Positions 16,825 to 25,352 of a stretch of DNA of 64,000 bases are shown here, piece after piece; the first letter of the stretch is position 1, and each line of letters opens with the position of its first letter. Position numbers and translations under genes: made by a program. Under the pieces are notes generated by a model, which saw nothing but the letters and a program-made list of their open reading frames with translations, was not told the DNA's origin and ran no database searches. Source of the stretch: an uncultured Bacilli bacterium (GTDB lineage: Bacteria > Bacillota_I > Bacilli_A > RFN20 > CAG-631). Location: NCBI GenBank assembly GCA_934201705.1, contig CAKPXF010000001.1, positions 124,001 through 188,000 of the forward strand, read 5' to 3'.

Positions 16825-17331
16825 ATGAAATATTTAATTATAATTTTATTAGTTTTACTTTTATTTATTTTGTTTAAGGTTATAATATTGCCAAGTATAA
16901 TGAAAGCAACATGCAAAAAGAAAGTTATGCAGTGCTTACAAAGAGTTGATAATATTTCATTTTTAAATGGAAAAACAATTGATGAAGATTTAAAAATAAG
17001 AGTAGATGATCAAGTTTTTTATTTTAAAATTCTACTTTGCCCAAGTAATTGTGATTTGCAAATAAATAATATAGAAACTTGGGGTATTTATAAAAATGGT
17101 AAGTTTACTTATATAAATGATATTAAAAAATTTATTAATAGTCAGGAAAGCAATAAAATCGTTGTTTTAGCGAGTGAAGCTCATACTATAAAAAAAGTAA
17201 TTAACGAATGTGAAATGATAATGGTTGATGAAAATGTTGATGTTTATAATTCATTAGTTATTAATTATGACAAAATAAATTTACTTAATGAGATAGTTAA
17301 AAAAAGATGTAAGAACCACCATTTTAACTAA
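16825..17331 (+). CDS. Hypothetical N-terminally anchored protein (168 aa)
   Basis: One hydrophobic helix at residues 2-26 is followed by a soluble domain of about 140 residues with alternating strands and helices, containing ETWGIYKNGKFTYIND and KIVVLASEAHTIKKVI. The alternating pattern could fit an alpha/beta nuclease-like or sensor fold, but no catalytic motif is clear. It begins 2 nt after the preceding stop. Its stop lies in the loop of the bidirectional terminator. Confidence 0.55.
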   Translation: MKYLIIILLVLLLFILFKVIILPSIMKATCKKKVMQCLQRVDNISFLNGKTIDEDLKIRVDDQVFYFKILLCPSNCDLQINNIETWGIYKNGKFTYINDIKKFINSQESNKIVVLASEAHTIKKVINECEMIMVDENVDVYNSLVINYDKINLLNEIVKKRCKNHHFN

Positions 17332-17351
17332 AGGAGCTCTTACATCTTTTT
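17301..17351. terminator. Bidirectional terminator
   Basis: A 14-bp stem, AAAAAGATGTAAGA with its complement, with A and T runs at both ends, between convergent genes. Confidence 0.8.
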
Positions 17352-17682
17352 AATCTTTCCAATTTGAATCAATTGTATTGTTATGAGTAACCTCAAGGCC
17401 TGCCATATTTAAAATATCTCTAAATTCTTTTAATTCATAGCCTTCAACATTTGATGTTTCAAAATCATCAACAAAGCATATCTTATGCTTTTTTACATAT
17501 TTTTTTAAAAAACTTGTTAATTTAGCAACTTTTTCTTCATCATTAACTGATAAATAATATTTATATGTTGTCAAAAAGTTTTTTTCATAAGCATATTCTT
17601 TGCAGTTTTTACAATTGCATTTAACAATATTTAAAAATACTTCCTCTTTTATAGGAGCATTGCAAATAAAACAATTAGCCAT
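17350..17682 (-). CDS. Hypothetical Cys-rich zinc-binding-type protein (110 aa), downstream of nagB
   Basis: The N-terminus carries CFICNAPI (C4, C7) and CNCKNC (about residues 19-24), six Cys in the first 25 residues, consistent with a treble-clef or ribbon zinc site. The remainder is helical and charged. It follows nagB with 1 bp between the genes, so it is co-transcribed with the amino-sugar gene. I do not recognise the family. Confidence 0.6.
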   Translation of the reverse strand: MANCFICNAPIKEEVFLNIVKCNCKNCKEYAYEKNFLTTYKYYLSVNDEEKVAKLTSFLKKYVKKHKICFVDDFETSNVEGYELKEFRDILNMAGLEVTHNNTIDSNWKD

Positions 17683-17683
17683 A

Positions 17684-18406
17684 TTATTTTACTTTACTAT
17701 AAGCTTCTTCATCAACGTAAATAGTTACATCTGGATGATTTCTTAAAATACTACATGGTAAATCTGTTGTGATTTCACCCTTAATTAAGCCTTTAATAGC
17801 ATCAGCTTTATTATATCCTGTAGCAATTAAAACAATTTTTTTAGCATTCATAATTGAAGCAAGGCCCATTGTAACAGCTTTAGTTGGCACTTCATCAATT
17901 GAATTAAAGAAACGAGAATTATCAACAATTGTTGATTTTGCAAGTGTTGCAACATGAGTTAATGAATCAAATGGAGTTCCTGGCTCATTAAAAGCAATAT
18001 GGCCATCTGAGCCAATACCTAAAATTTGTAAATCAATTCCACCAAGTGAAGCAATTTTCTTATCATATTCTTTTGCTAGCTTTTCATAATCGCCAGTTCC
18101 ACATGGAACATTTGTATTTTCTTTTTTAATATCAATGTGATCAAATAAATTAGTATTCATAAAATACCTATATGATTGATTATGGCTCCCATCAAGTCCC
18201 ACATATTCATCAAGGTTAAATGATACAACATCCTTAAATGATACTTCATGATTATTATACGCTTCAATAATTTTTTTATAAACACCAAGAGGCGATGAGC
18301 CTGTTGCAAATCCTAAAACACATTTTGGATTGCTTTTAACAGTATCAACATATAATTTTGCTATTTCAGCATTCATTTGTTCTTTACTTTCTACTTTTAC
18401 TTTCAT
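17684..18406 (-). CDS. nagB: Glucosamine-6-phosphate deaminase
   Basis: Converts glucosamine-6-phosphate to fructose-6-phosphate and ammonia. Motifs: GFATGSSPLG (32-41, phosphate binding), NLDEYVGL (64-71, with the catalytic base Asp) and GSDGHIAFNEPG (132-143, with the ring-opening His and Glu). The ATG at 18406 is chosen with GAAGGA about 8 nt upstream and gives 240 residues, the normal length of Gram-positive NagB. An in-frame start 8 codons earlier lacks a site. Confidence 0.96.
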   Translation of the reverse strand: MKVKVESKEQMNAEIAKLYVDTVKSNPKCVLGFATGSSPLGVYKKIIEAYNNHEVSFKDVVSFNLDEYVGLDGSHNQSYRYFMNTNLFDHIDIKKENTNVPCGTGDYEKLAKEYDKKIASLGGIDLQILGIGSDGHIAFNEPGTPFDSLTHVATLAKSTIVDNSRFFNSIDEVPTKAVTMGLASIMNAKKIVLIATGYNKADAIKGLIKGEITTDLPCSILRNHPDVTIYVDEEAYSKVK

Positions 18407-18550
18407 AAATATATCCTTCTTTCTAGACACAATTATTATATAACAACTATTTTTTAAAAAAAAGTATTCATTTATACTTTAGCAATTTATAAATCATTTT
18501 TAATTAAAAAAAGCTGTTTTACAAATTTATTTAACATTTTGCTTCCTTAC
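18407..18550. other. Intergenic region nagB / acetyltransferase
   Basis: AT-rich divergent spacer. On the minus strand TATAAT-like sequence lies near 18440. Near 18462-18480 there is a 6-bp hairpin (AAGTAT/ATACTT) next to an A-run. I see no operator or gene. Confidence 0.4.
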
Positions 18551-18578
18551 TTGATTAAAAATATTTATTTGGTATAAT
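18551..18578 (+). promoter_or_regulatory. Promoter of the acetyltransferase remnant
   Basis: TTGATT, 16-bp spacer, TATAAT. A leader of about 65 nt follows before the GGAGG site at 18638-18643. Confidence 0.6.
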
Positions 18579-18651
18579 TGATGTGAAGAACTGGTAGATG
18601 TATTTTCTAAAAGGCTTTATTAATTAATCTTACGATTGAGGAGGAAAGCCA

Positions 18652-19165
18652 ATGAAAATATCTCTTAGGCTGCTAGTAAACATTTTTGATGCGAAAAATA
18701 TTATAAAATGGTTAAAAAATAATGATGTAACTAAATATCTTAATGAAGATATCAATACAACTACTTCATTAGAAGAAATAATAAATTCTAATAGAGTTGA
18801 TTTATTAACGTGTTATTTAAATAAAGATGGAAGATTTTTCCTTATTGATAATAAAAAAAAATAATAGTATTGGATTTATAACACTTTTTACAATCACACC
18901 AAAAAAGCATTATGAAGTCATTATAGCTATTGGCAATCCAAACAATTGGGGTAAAAAATATGGCTTTTATGCCTTAAAGCAGATAATGTATGAGGTTTTT
19001 TTTGTATGGAGAATTCAAGAGCTATCAGCAAATATTCATGTGGAAAATAATAGAAGCATAGAATTATTTACACATTTAGGCTTTAAAAATCAAACAATAA
19101 AAAATAACCACATACATTTTAAAATATCTTTTGATGAATATTTGTCTTATTTAAAAAATGTGTAA
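18652..19165 (+). pseudogene. GNAT-family acetyltransferase split by a frameshift
   Basis: The first part (18652-18864) starts at an ATG with a strong GGAGG site and gives the N-terminal GNAT strand and helix ending FFLIDNKKK. The continuation is in the next frame (from about 18850 to 19165): NNSIGFITLF, then the acetyl-CoA loop region NPNNWGKKYGFYALKQIM and the ENNRSIELFTHLGF motif typical of RimJ/RimL-type acetyltransferases. The break lies in a run of nine A at 18853-18861; eight A would restore a full protein of about 170 residues. Options are a true mutation, phase variation or slippage at the run, or a sequencing error. Confidence 0.75.
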
Positions 19166-19252
19166 AAATCACAATGAAACTAATTATTTTTTATAAATAT
19201 TTATTTATTACATGCTCTTTTATAGTATGTTTCTTAATAATGAATAAAAAAA

Positions 19253-19282
19253 TTGTAGTTTGATTTTAAATTATGTTATAAT
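19253..19282 (+). promoter_or_regulatory. Promoter of lepA
   Basis: TTGTAG (19253-19258), 18-bp spacer, TATAAT (19277-19282), 26 nt before the lepA start. Confidence 0.6.
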
Positions 19283-19307
19283 TTACACACAAAAGGAGTT
19301 GACACTA

Positions 19308-21116
19308 ATGGCACTTGATATAAAAAAAATAAGAAATTTTTCTATTATTGCACATATTGACCATGGTAAGTCAACTTTAGCTGATAGAATTCTTGAAATT
19401 ACAAATACAGTTCAAAAAAGGGAAATGAAAGAGCAATTGCTTGATAATATGGACCTTGAAAGAGAAAGAGGTATTACTATTAAGCTAAATGCTGTTCAAC
19501 TTAAATATAAAGCTGATGATGGTGAAGAATATACATTCCATTTAATTGACACTCCAGGGCATGTCGACTTTTCATATGAGGTATCTCGTTCTCTTGCTGC
19601 TTGTGAAGGAGCGTTATTAGTAGTTGATGCATCCCAAGGAATAGAAGCCCAAACATTAGCAAATTGCTATTTAGCATTGGATAACAATTTAGATATTATT
19701 CCAGTAATTAATAAAATAGATTTACCTGCTGCTGATATTGAACATACTAAAAATCAAATAGAAAAGGTAATTGGAATACCTTGTGATGAGGCTCCATGTA
19801 TTTCTGCTAAAACCGGTTTAAATGTTAAGGATGTTTTAGAACAAGTTGTGAAAAATATTAAACCACCAACAGGAGATTTAAATAAGCCATTTAAGGCTAT
19901 GATTTTCGATAGCTTTTATGATGCATATCGTGGAGTTGTAGCTATTATTAGAGTAGTTGATGGCTCAATAAAGGTTGGCGATAAAATTACAATTATGTCA
20001 ACTGGGGCAGTTTATGAAGTTGTTGAGCTTGGAGTTAGAACCCCAAAGGAAGTAAAACAAAATGAATTATCAGTTGGTGAGGTTGGGTATTTAGCTGCTG
20101 CTATTAAAACAGTTAAGGATGTTAGAGTAGGTGATACTATAACATCATTTACTAATCCTGCAAGCGACCCACTTCCAGGATATAGAGATTTGAAATCAAT
20201 GGTATTTTGTGGATTATATCCAAGTATTGCTAGTGATTATGATTTATTAAGGGATGCTTTAGAAAAGCTTCAATTAAATGACGCTTCATTACATTTTGAA
20301 AGTGAAACATCACAAGCCTTAGGCTTTGGCTTTAGATGTGGCTTCTTAGGCTTATTACATATGGATGTTATCCAAGAAAGATTAGAAAGAGAATTTAATT
20401 TACAACTGGTTGCAACTGCACCATCTGTAATATTCCATGTTTTTTTAAATGATGGAACTATGATTGAACTTGATAATCCATCAAAGCTTCCTGATATTCA
20501 AGAAATAAATAGAATTGAAGAGCCATTTGTGTTAGCCTCAATTATGACTCCTAAAGAATACGTTGGACCATTAATGGAATTATGTCAAAATAAAAGAGGT
20601 ATTTATGTTGACCTTCGTTATATTGATGATAACCGTATGGATTTAATTTATAAGCTTCCACTTGCTGAAATTGTTTATAATTTTTATGATAGATTAAAGA
20701 GTTGCTCTCGTGGCTATGCATCTTTTGATTATGAACTTGATGAATATATCGCTACAAAGCTAGTTAAAATGGATATTTTATTAAATGGAAATGTAATAGA
20801 TGCTTTATCATGTATTGTTCATAGAGATTTTGCATATTCTAGAGGTAGGCAGATTGTTGAAAAACTTCGTCGTATTATACCGCGTCAAATGTTTGAGGTG
20901 CCAATTCAAGCGGCTGTTAATTCAAAGGTTATTGCTCGTGAAACAATAGCTGCTTATAGAAAAGATGTTTTAGCTAAGTGCTATGGTGGTGACATTACTC
21001 GTAAAAAGAAACTTCTTGAAAAACAAAAGGAAGGAAAAAAGAGAATGAAAAAGGTTGGTAATGTCGATATTCCACAAGAAGCATTTATGACAGTGTTGTC
21101 TGTAGATGATGATTAA
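19308..21116 (+). CDS. lepA: Elongation factor 4 (LepA) GTPase
   Basis: Ribosome-associated GTPase that acts on stalled or mistranslocated ribosomes. P-loop AHIDHGKST at residues 15-23, switch I with RGITIK, DTPGHVDF (G3) and NKIDLP (G4) follow. The C-terminal LepA-specific domain (GFRCGFLGLLHMDV, then KKKLLEKQKEGKKRMK) separates it from EF-G. The start at 19308 (MALDIKK) has AAAGGAG 10 nt upstream, while the longer frame extends into the promoter. 602 residues, the usual length. It is followed by a small membrane protein gene and hemW, an order also seen in Bacilli (lepA-hemW). Confidence 0.97.
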   Translation: MALDIKKIRNFSIIAHIDHGKSTLADRILEITNTVQKREMKEQLLDNMDLERERGITIKLNAVQLKYKADDGEEYTFHLIDTPGHVDFSYEVSRSLAACEGALLVVDASQGIEAQTLANCYLALDNNLDIIPVINKIDLPAADIEHTKNQIEKVIGIPCDEAPCISAKTGLNVKDVLEQVVKNIKPPTGDLNKPFKAMIFDSFYDAYRGVVAIIRVVDGSIKVGDKITIMSTGAVYEVVELGVRTPKEVKQNELSVGEVGYLAAAIKTVKDVRVGDTITSFTNPASDPLPGYRDLKSMVFCGLYPSIASDYDLLRDALEKLQLNDASLHFESETSQALGFGFRCGFLGLLHMDVIQERLEREFNLQLVATAPSVIFHVFLNDGTMIELDNPSKLPDIQEINRIEEPFVLASIMTPKEYVGPLMELCQNKRGIYVDLRYIDDNRMDLIYKLPLAEIVYNFYDRLKSCSRGYASFDYELDEYIATKLVKMDILLNGNVIDALSCIVHRDFAYSRGRQIVEKLRRIIPRQMFEVPIQAAVNSKVIARETIAAYRKDVLAKCYGGDITRKKKLLEKQKEGKKRMKKVGNVDIPQEAFMTVLSVDDD

Positions 21117-21129
21117 AGGAGGATTGCTT

Positions 21130-21333
21130 ATGATCTTATTTGCATCAGTTTTTGGTTATATTATTGTAGTTGTTGCTGTGGTTGCTATTTGTTTAGCATG
21201 CTGGTTTATAAGAAAACGCTTTAAAATAGGAACATTTACAAAAGAAGAAGAATCTAAAATGAAATCAAATCTTGATATGATTTTAAAAGAAGAAGACAAA
21301 GAAGAAGGAAAAGATTACAAAGATGAAGTCTAA
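21130..21333 (+). CDS. Small single-pass membrane protein (67 aa) between lepA and hemW
   Basis: ATG 21130 follows AAAGGAGG at 9 nt. One hydrophobic helix (residues 2-28) is followed by a charged Lys/Glu tail (KEEDKEEGKDYKDEV). The stop overlaps the hemW start by 11 bp, implying translational coupling. I know of no function for it. Confidence 0.65.
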   Translation: MILFASVFGYIIVVVAVVAICLACWFIRKRFKIGTFTKEEESKMKSNLDMILKEEDKEEGKDYKDEV

Positions 21334-22423
21334 TGCAAAAGGTTTATATATTCATATTCCTTTTTGTAGAAATATTTGTACATATTGCGATTTTAAAAAA
21401 TTCATTTATAATCAAAAAAGAGTAGATGATTATTTTAAGTCGCTTTTTTTGCAATGTAATACCTTAAAAGAAAAGAAATATAGATCAATTTATATTGGTG
21501 GAGGAACACCATCATGCATTGATAAAAGCAATTTAATTAGTTTATTGCAATTATTAAGTAAACATCTTTATAAAAATTATGAATTTAGCATTGAGTGTAA
21601 TGTTGAAGATATAAATGAAGAACTATTAAAAATTTTGAAAGACAACAAAATTAATAGATTATCAATAGGAATACAAACATTTAATGAAAAATATATTAGG
21701 TATTTTAATAGGCATCATAATAAACAAATGGCTGTTGATAATATTAAGCTAGCTAGTAAATACTTTAAAAATATTTCTATTGACATGATATTTGCTATTA
21801 ATAATCAAACAATTAAAGAATTAAAGGAAGATATTAATACTTTAGTTTCTTTACCAATTACTCATGTTTCTTATTATTCATTATTAATTGAAGAAAATAC
21901 AATTTTATACGCTAAAAAGGCTTTAAATGTTAATGATGACATACAAGCTAAAATGTATACATTAATAAACAAAGAGTTAAAAAAGTATGGCTTTATAAGA
22001 TATGAAATATCCTCATTTGCTAAGCATCAAAAATATCAATCATATCATAATAAATTATATTGGGAAAATAAGCATTATGATGCATTAGGTCTTGCTGCGT
22101 CTGGATATATTTATAATATTAGATATACTAACAATACTAATATAAATGCTTATATTCAAAATAATTTTACTTTAAGCGAAAAGAATACGTTGAGTAAGGA
22201 AGATATAATGTTTGATGAAATAATGCTAAATTTACGTTTAGATAAAGGCATAGATATTAATAAATTTAATAAAAAGTTTAATGTTTCACTATTAGATTTA
22301 TATAAAGAGGCAATTACTAAAAATATTAATAATAATTTATTGATTAAAAGAAATGGTAAAATAAAAACTACCTTTAAGGGTAGCTTATTATTAAATTCAA
22401 TTCTAGTTGATTTTTTAAACTAA
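21323..22423 (+). CDS. hemW: HemW-like radical SAM protein (heme chaperone)
   Basis: Radical SAM [4Fe-4S] motif CRNICTYC with C15, C19 and C22, preceded by HIPF and followed by DFKKF. YIGGGTPS and ISIGIQTF match the SAM-binding and barrel motifs of HemN/HemW. The Cys after CxxC found in HemN is replaced here (F), as in HemW rather than coproporphyrinogen dehydrogenase. 366 residues. The lepA-hemW order supports the name. HemW inserts heme into respiratory enzymes; whether this organism has any is not shown here. Confidence 0.85.
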   Translation: MKSNAKGLYIHIPFCRNICTYCDFKKFIYNQKRVDDYFKSLFLQCNTLKEKKYRSIYIGGGTPSCIDKSNLISLLQLLSKHLYKNYEFSIECNVEDINEELLKILKDNKINRLSIGIQTFNEKYIRYFNRHHNKQMAVDNIKLASKYFKNISIDMIFAINNQTIKELKEDINTLVSLPITHVSYYSLLIEENTILYAKKALNVNDDIQAKMYTLINKELKKYGFIRYEISSFAKHQKYQSYHNKLYWENKHYDALGLAASGYIYNIRYTNNTNINAYIQNNFTLSEKNTLSKEDIMFDEIMLNLRLDKGIDINKFNKKFNVSLLDLYKEAITKNINNNLLIKRNGKIKTTFKGSLLLNSILVDFLN

Positions 22424-22749
22424 TTTCTGATAATTTCTTTGATTAATCCTAAATTAACATATCCAATAGCTGGAAGAATATTATTAAATTCTTCTAGCTT
22501 TTTCTTTACTTCATTTGCTTTTAATCCATTTACATTATATACAAAAATAGTATCATTCAAATATCTTTTTAAAAGCAATAACTCTTTTTCATATTTTTTA
22601 TTTAAATACAATAATTGCTTTTTCATTTTGTAAAATCCGCCATTTTCAATAATATCAGTGGTCCTTATAGTATCAACAATGACTAGGTAGCCAAAATAAT
22701 CAAATTTGTATTTGTTAATGTTTTCTTTAGCATATTTTAAATCTATCAT
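22420..22749 (-). CDS. Hypothetical protein (109 aa)
   Basis: A convergent gene overlapping the end of hemW by 4 bp. It has a central basic helix (MKKQLLYLNKKYEKELLLLK) and no membrane segment. The start MIDLKYAKEN has an AAGGA site upstream. I do not recognise it. Confidence 0.5.
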   Translation of the reverse strand: MIDLKYAKENINKYKFDYFGYLVIVDTIRTTDIIENGGFYKMKKQLLYLNKKYEKELLLLKRYLNDTIFVYNVNGLKANEVKKKLEEFNNILPAIGYVNLGLIKEIIRN

Positions 22750-22816
22750 ATATGTGTCCTTCCTAATATAATAATATTATATGCAAAAGAATTAAAAAAA
22801 TATGTCGAAAAAAATA

Positions 22817-23692
22817 TTATTTACTACAAATGTTATTATATTTTCCTTCGTCTACCATTTTCTTTAAGGCATTAACAACTTTTTCTTTATCTTCCTTGTA
22901 AGTAACACCATACCAAATAGAAGGCGTTTTTATTAGCCTTACATTGGCTTTGTTTTGGCTTACAAGCTTTGAAACTACTGAAGGAATTAAAAATTCACAT
23001 ATAGATAAATCATTTTTATTTTCCTCTAAGAAAGTTTTGTATTCATCTTCTAATATATTTAAAATGTCATGGGTAAATATAAACATATTCATTGAAACTA
23101 ATTGATTGTTATGTATATAAAATCCTTCTTTTTTATCAAGTGGAATTGCAAATAGCCTATTGTCATTAGTTTTTATAATGCTTGATTCAACAATTGAAGT
23201 CAGTTCGTGATTACTATTTTCAAAGCAAATGCCACGTTTAACACTACCATTTTCAGTTATTGTATTAATTGCCTCAAAAACAATATTTGCATAATTGTTG
23301 CCTCTTAACGATTTCATGCAATCACTAGCAAGCTTATATGATTCTTTTCCATAATAGTCATCGGCATTAATAATCATAAAATTTCCTTTGATTTTATCTT
23401 TAGCAGATAAGATGGCATGAGCAGTACCAAGTGGCTTTATTCGTCCTTCAATATCATTTTTTTGAAAGGCATAACTAATATGAATTCTATTTTCAAATCT
23501 TTTGCCAATTGTATTTTTAAACGTTTCTTCCATTTCTTTTTTTATAATAAAAACAACATTATCAAAGCCAGCCTCAATAGCATCATTAATAGAATAATCA
23601 ATGATAAAATTTCCACAATTATCGATTGGCTCAATTTGCTTTAATCCACCAAATCGGCTTCCCATTCCGGCTGCTAATATAACTAACTGCAT
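22817..23692 (-). CDS. Sugar-phosphate nucleotidyltransferase
   Basis: Residues 2-20 (QLVILAAGMGSRFGGLKQIE) form the NTP-binding signature of the GT-A-like nucleotidyltransferase fold, and INADDYYGKES contains the metal-binding Asp. 291 residues without a C-terminal left-handed helix domain. It likely makes an NDP-sugar for envelope glycans, but the sugar cannot be read. It is 15 bp downstream of the methyltransferase gene, so one transcript is probable. Confidence 0.8.
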   Translation of the reverse strand: MQLVILAAGMGSRFGGLKQIEPIDNCGNFIIDYSINDAIEAGFDNVVFIIKKEMEETFKNTIGKRFENRIHISYAFQKNDIEGRIKPLGTAHAILSAKDKIKGNFMIINADDYYGKESYKLASDCMKSLRGNNYANIVFEAINTITENGSVKRGICFENSNHELTSIVESSIIKTNDNRLFAIPLDKKEGFYIHNNQLVSMNMFIFTHDILNILEDEYKTFLEENKNDLSICEFLIPSVVSKLVSQNKANVRLIKTPSIWYGVTYKEDKEKVVNALKKMVDEGKYNNICSK

Positions 23693-23707
23693 TTTAGTCC
23701 CTCCTTA

Positions 23708-24562
23708 TTATTTACCAATGAAAATAGCACTACAGCCACAAGGTAAATTAATCTTTTCCTTTGTTGGCAAACCAACCTCATATGATTCAAAAGACCCTTC
23801 TTTATTAATACATAGTCTTAAAATGTTTTCAATTACTGTCTCTCCAAGTCCTGTTGTATAACTATTGATTAATACAAATAATGGTTTATCAGATAGTAAT
23901 TGATTGCATAGCTTCACAAAATCATATAAGTCATCTTCAAGCTTCCAAACGCTATTGTCACTTCTACCAAAGCTTGGTGGATCCATAATGATAGCATCAT
24001 ATTTGTGGCCACGTCTTATTTCACGTTCAACAAATTTTTTACAATCATCAACTATATATCTCACGCTTTTATCTTTAAGCCCACTTAATTCTATATTTTT
24101 TTTAGCCCTTTCAACCATTTGTTTTGCACAATCAACATGGACAACGCTTGCATTGGCACTTGCACAAGCAACACTTGCACCACCAGTATATGCAAATAAA
24201 TTTAAAACGTTAATAGGTCTATTAGCTTTTTTAATTAAATCTATCATCATATCCCAGTTTACGGCTTGCTCTGGAAATAATCCAGTATGCTTAAATCCCA
24301 TAAGTTTCACGTAAAATGATAAATTTTTATATTTAACAATCCATTCTTCAGGCAATTCCTTTATAATTTCCCATTTACCTCCACCATTATTAAATCTATG
24401 ATAATGGGCATCTAAAGAAACTAAATTTTCAAAATTATTTTGTTTTTTCCAAATAATTTGTGGATCTGGTCTTAAAAGGTAGTAATTTTTCCACCTTTCA
24501 AGTTTTTCACCATCACCAGTAGCTATTATTTCATAATCTTTCCATTCAGTTGCAATTTTCAT
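23708..24562 (-). CDS. Class I SAM-dependent methyltransferase, RlmI/RlmK-like
   Basis: NLFAYTGGASVACASANA (around residues 119-137) is motif I of the SAM-binding fold; VHVDCAKQMV is the acidic loop and DAIIMDPPSFGR motif IV with DPPSFGR. This set is typical of RlmI/YccW-like 23S rRNA cytosine-5 methyltransferases, but the N-terminal PUA domain of RlmI is missing (284 versus about 395 residues), so it is closer to the short Bacillota SAM methyltransferases of that family. Start ATG 24562 preceded by a GGAG-type site. Confidence 0.8.
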   Translation of the reverse strand: MKIATEWKDYEIIATGDGEKLERWKNYYLLRPDPQIIWKKQNNFENLVSLDAHYHRFNNGGGKWEIIKELPEEWIVKYKNLSFYVKLMGFKHTGLFPEQAVNWDMMIDLIKKANRPINVLNLFAYTGGASVACASANASVVHVDCAKQMVERAKKNIELSGLKDKSVRYIVDDCKKFVEREIRRGHKYDAIIMDPPSFGRSDNSVWKLEDDLYDFVKLCNQLLSDKPLFVLINSYTTGLGETVIENILRLCINKEGSFESYEVGLPTKEKINLPCGCSAIFIGK

Positions 24563-24593
24563 GGCTATCAGAGCTCCTATAAATATAATATTA

Positions 24594-24622
24594 ATAAAAA
24601 AAGAACTATTTAATAGCTCTTT
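24594..24622 (-). terminator. Terminator of the tRNA operon
   Basis: Stem AAAGAGCTATT with AATAGTTCTTT, then TTTTTATTAA on the minus strand, about 12 nt past tRNA-Phe. Confidence 0.8.
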
Positions 24623-24633
24623 TTATTTTTAGA

Positions 24634-24709
24634 TGGTGGCCCAAGCCGGGATTGAACCGGCGACACAAGGATTTTCAGTCCTCCGCTCTACCAGCTGAGC
24701 TACCGGGCC
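24634..24709 (-). tRNA. tRNA-Phe (GAA)
   Basis: 76 nt with encoded CCA, anticodon loop CTGAAAA, GTTCAATC T-loop. The acceptor stem GGCCCGG/TTGGGCC contains two G-U pairs. Last gene of the seven-tRNA operon. Confidence 0.95.
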
Positions 24710-24720
24710 TTTAAAAAAAA

Positions 24721-24796
24721 TGGCGATCTAGATGGGAATCGAACCCACGATCTCCTCCGTGACAGGGAGGCATGTTAACCGCTACACCACTAGACC
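24721..24796 (-). tRNA. tRNA-Asp (GTC)
   Basis: 76 nt, CCA encoded, discriminator G as expected for Asp, anticodon loop CTGTCAC. Confidence 0.96.
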
Positions 24797-24812
24797 GTAT
24801 TTTTATTCAATT

Positions 24813-24887
24813 TGGTTGCGGGGGATGGATTTGAACCACCGGCCTCCGGGTTATGAGCCCGACGAGCTACCACTGCTCTACCCCGCG
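24813..24887 (-). tRNA. Initiator tRNA-fMet (CAT)
   Basis: Has the initiator marks: unpaired C1-A72 (CGCGGGG/CCCCGCA) and three G-C pairs at the base of the anticodon stem (GGG/CCC). CCA encoded. Confidence 0.94.
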
Positions 24888-24915
24888 ATGTAAGAAAAAG
24901 CAATGTGAATATTAA

Positions 24916-25006
24916 TGGCGGAGGAAGAGGGATTCGAACCCCCGCACCAGTTTCCCGATCTACCGGTTTTCAAGACCGGACCCTTCAACCGCTTGGGTAT
25001 TCCTCC
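24916..25006 (-). tRNA. tRNA-Ser (TGA)
   Basis: 91 nt with the long variable arm of class II tRNAs, anticodon loop CTTGAAA, CCA encoded. Confidence 0.95.
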
Positions 25007-25015
25007 GAATATTAA

Positions 25016-25091
25016 TGGTGGACCCTGTAGGACTTGAACCCACAACCAACCGGTTATGAGCCGGGAGCTCTAACCATTGAGCTAAGGGTCC
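25016..25091 (-). tRNA. tRNA-Ile2 (CAT, to be modified to lysidine)
   Basis: 76 nt, anticodon CAT, CCA encoded. The body (GGACCCTTAGCTCAATGGTT) resembles the tRNA-Ile2 of other bacteria (GGCCCCTTAGCTCAGTGGTT) rather than elongator Met, which is the next gene. It would need TilS. Confidence 0.8.
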
Positions 25092-25098
25092 ATCATCA

Positions 25099-25176
25099 TG
25101 GTAGCGGCGGGGGGACTTGAACCCTCGACCTACCGGGTATGAGCCGGTCGCTCTCAACCAACTGGGCTACACCGCC
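25099..25176 (-). tRNA. Elongator tRNA-Met (CAT)
   Basis: 78 nt, GGCGGTG acceptor and CCGCCGCTACCA 3' end as in Bacillus elongator tRNA-Met, anticodon loop CTCATAC. Confidence 0.88.
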
Positions 25177-25207
25177 ATATATACAAGGTACTTTTCTTTA
25201 ATAAAAG

Positions 25208-25283
25208 TGGTGGAGCCTACGGGGATCGAACCCGCCACCTCCTGCTTGCAAGGCAGGCGCTCTTCCAGATGAGCTAAGGCCCC
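25208..25283 (-). tRNA. tRNA-Ala (TGC)
   Basis: 76 nt, anticodon loop CTTGCAA, CCA encoded. The G3-U70 identity pair is expected for Ala (GGGGCCT/AGGCTCC). First gene of the operon. Confidence 0.95.
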
Positions 25284-25305
25284 TCTTCACTTTCATTGCT
25301 TTGTT

Positions 25306-25334
25306 ATAATACAATAAATTTTAACATTTGTAAA
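25306..25334 (-). promoter_or_regulatory. Promoter of the tRNA operon
   Basis: Minus strand TTTACA (25334-25329), 17-bp spacer, TATTAT (25311-25306), about 20 nt before tRNA-Ala. No terminator separates it from ispH. Confidence 0.65.
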
Positions 25335-25352
25335 TACTTTTTTTAAAAATTG

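Noticed and set aside
18620..18651. GAGGAGGAAAGCC resembling the GAGGAAAGTCC of RNase P RNA
   Set aside because: The rest of the RNase P RNA is absent; the motif is a ribosome binding site for 18652.
24960..25157. Open frame on the minus strand across the tRNA cluster
   Set aside because: It runs through tRNA-Ser, tRNA-Ile2 and tRNA-Met; the tRNA structures explain the sequence.
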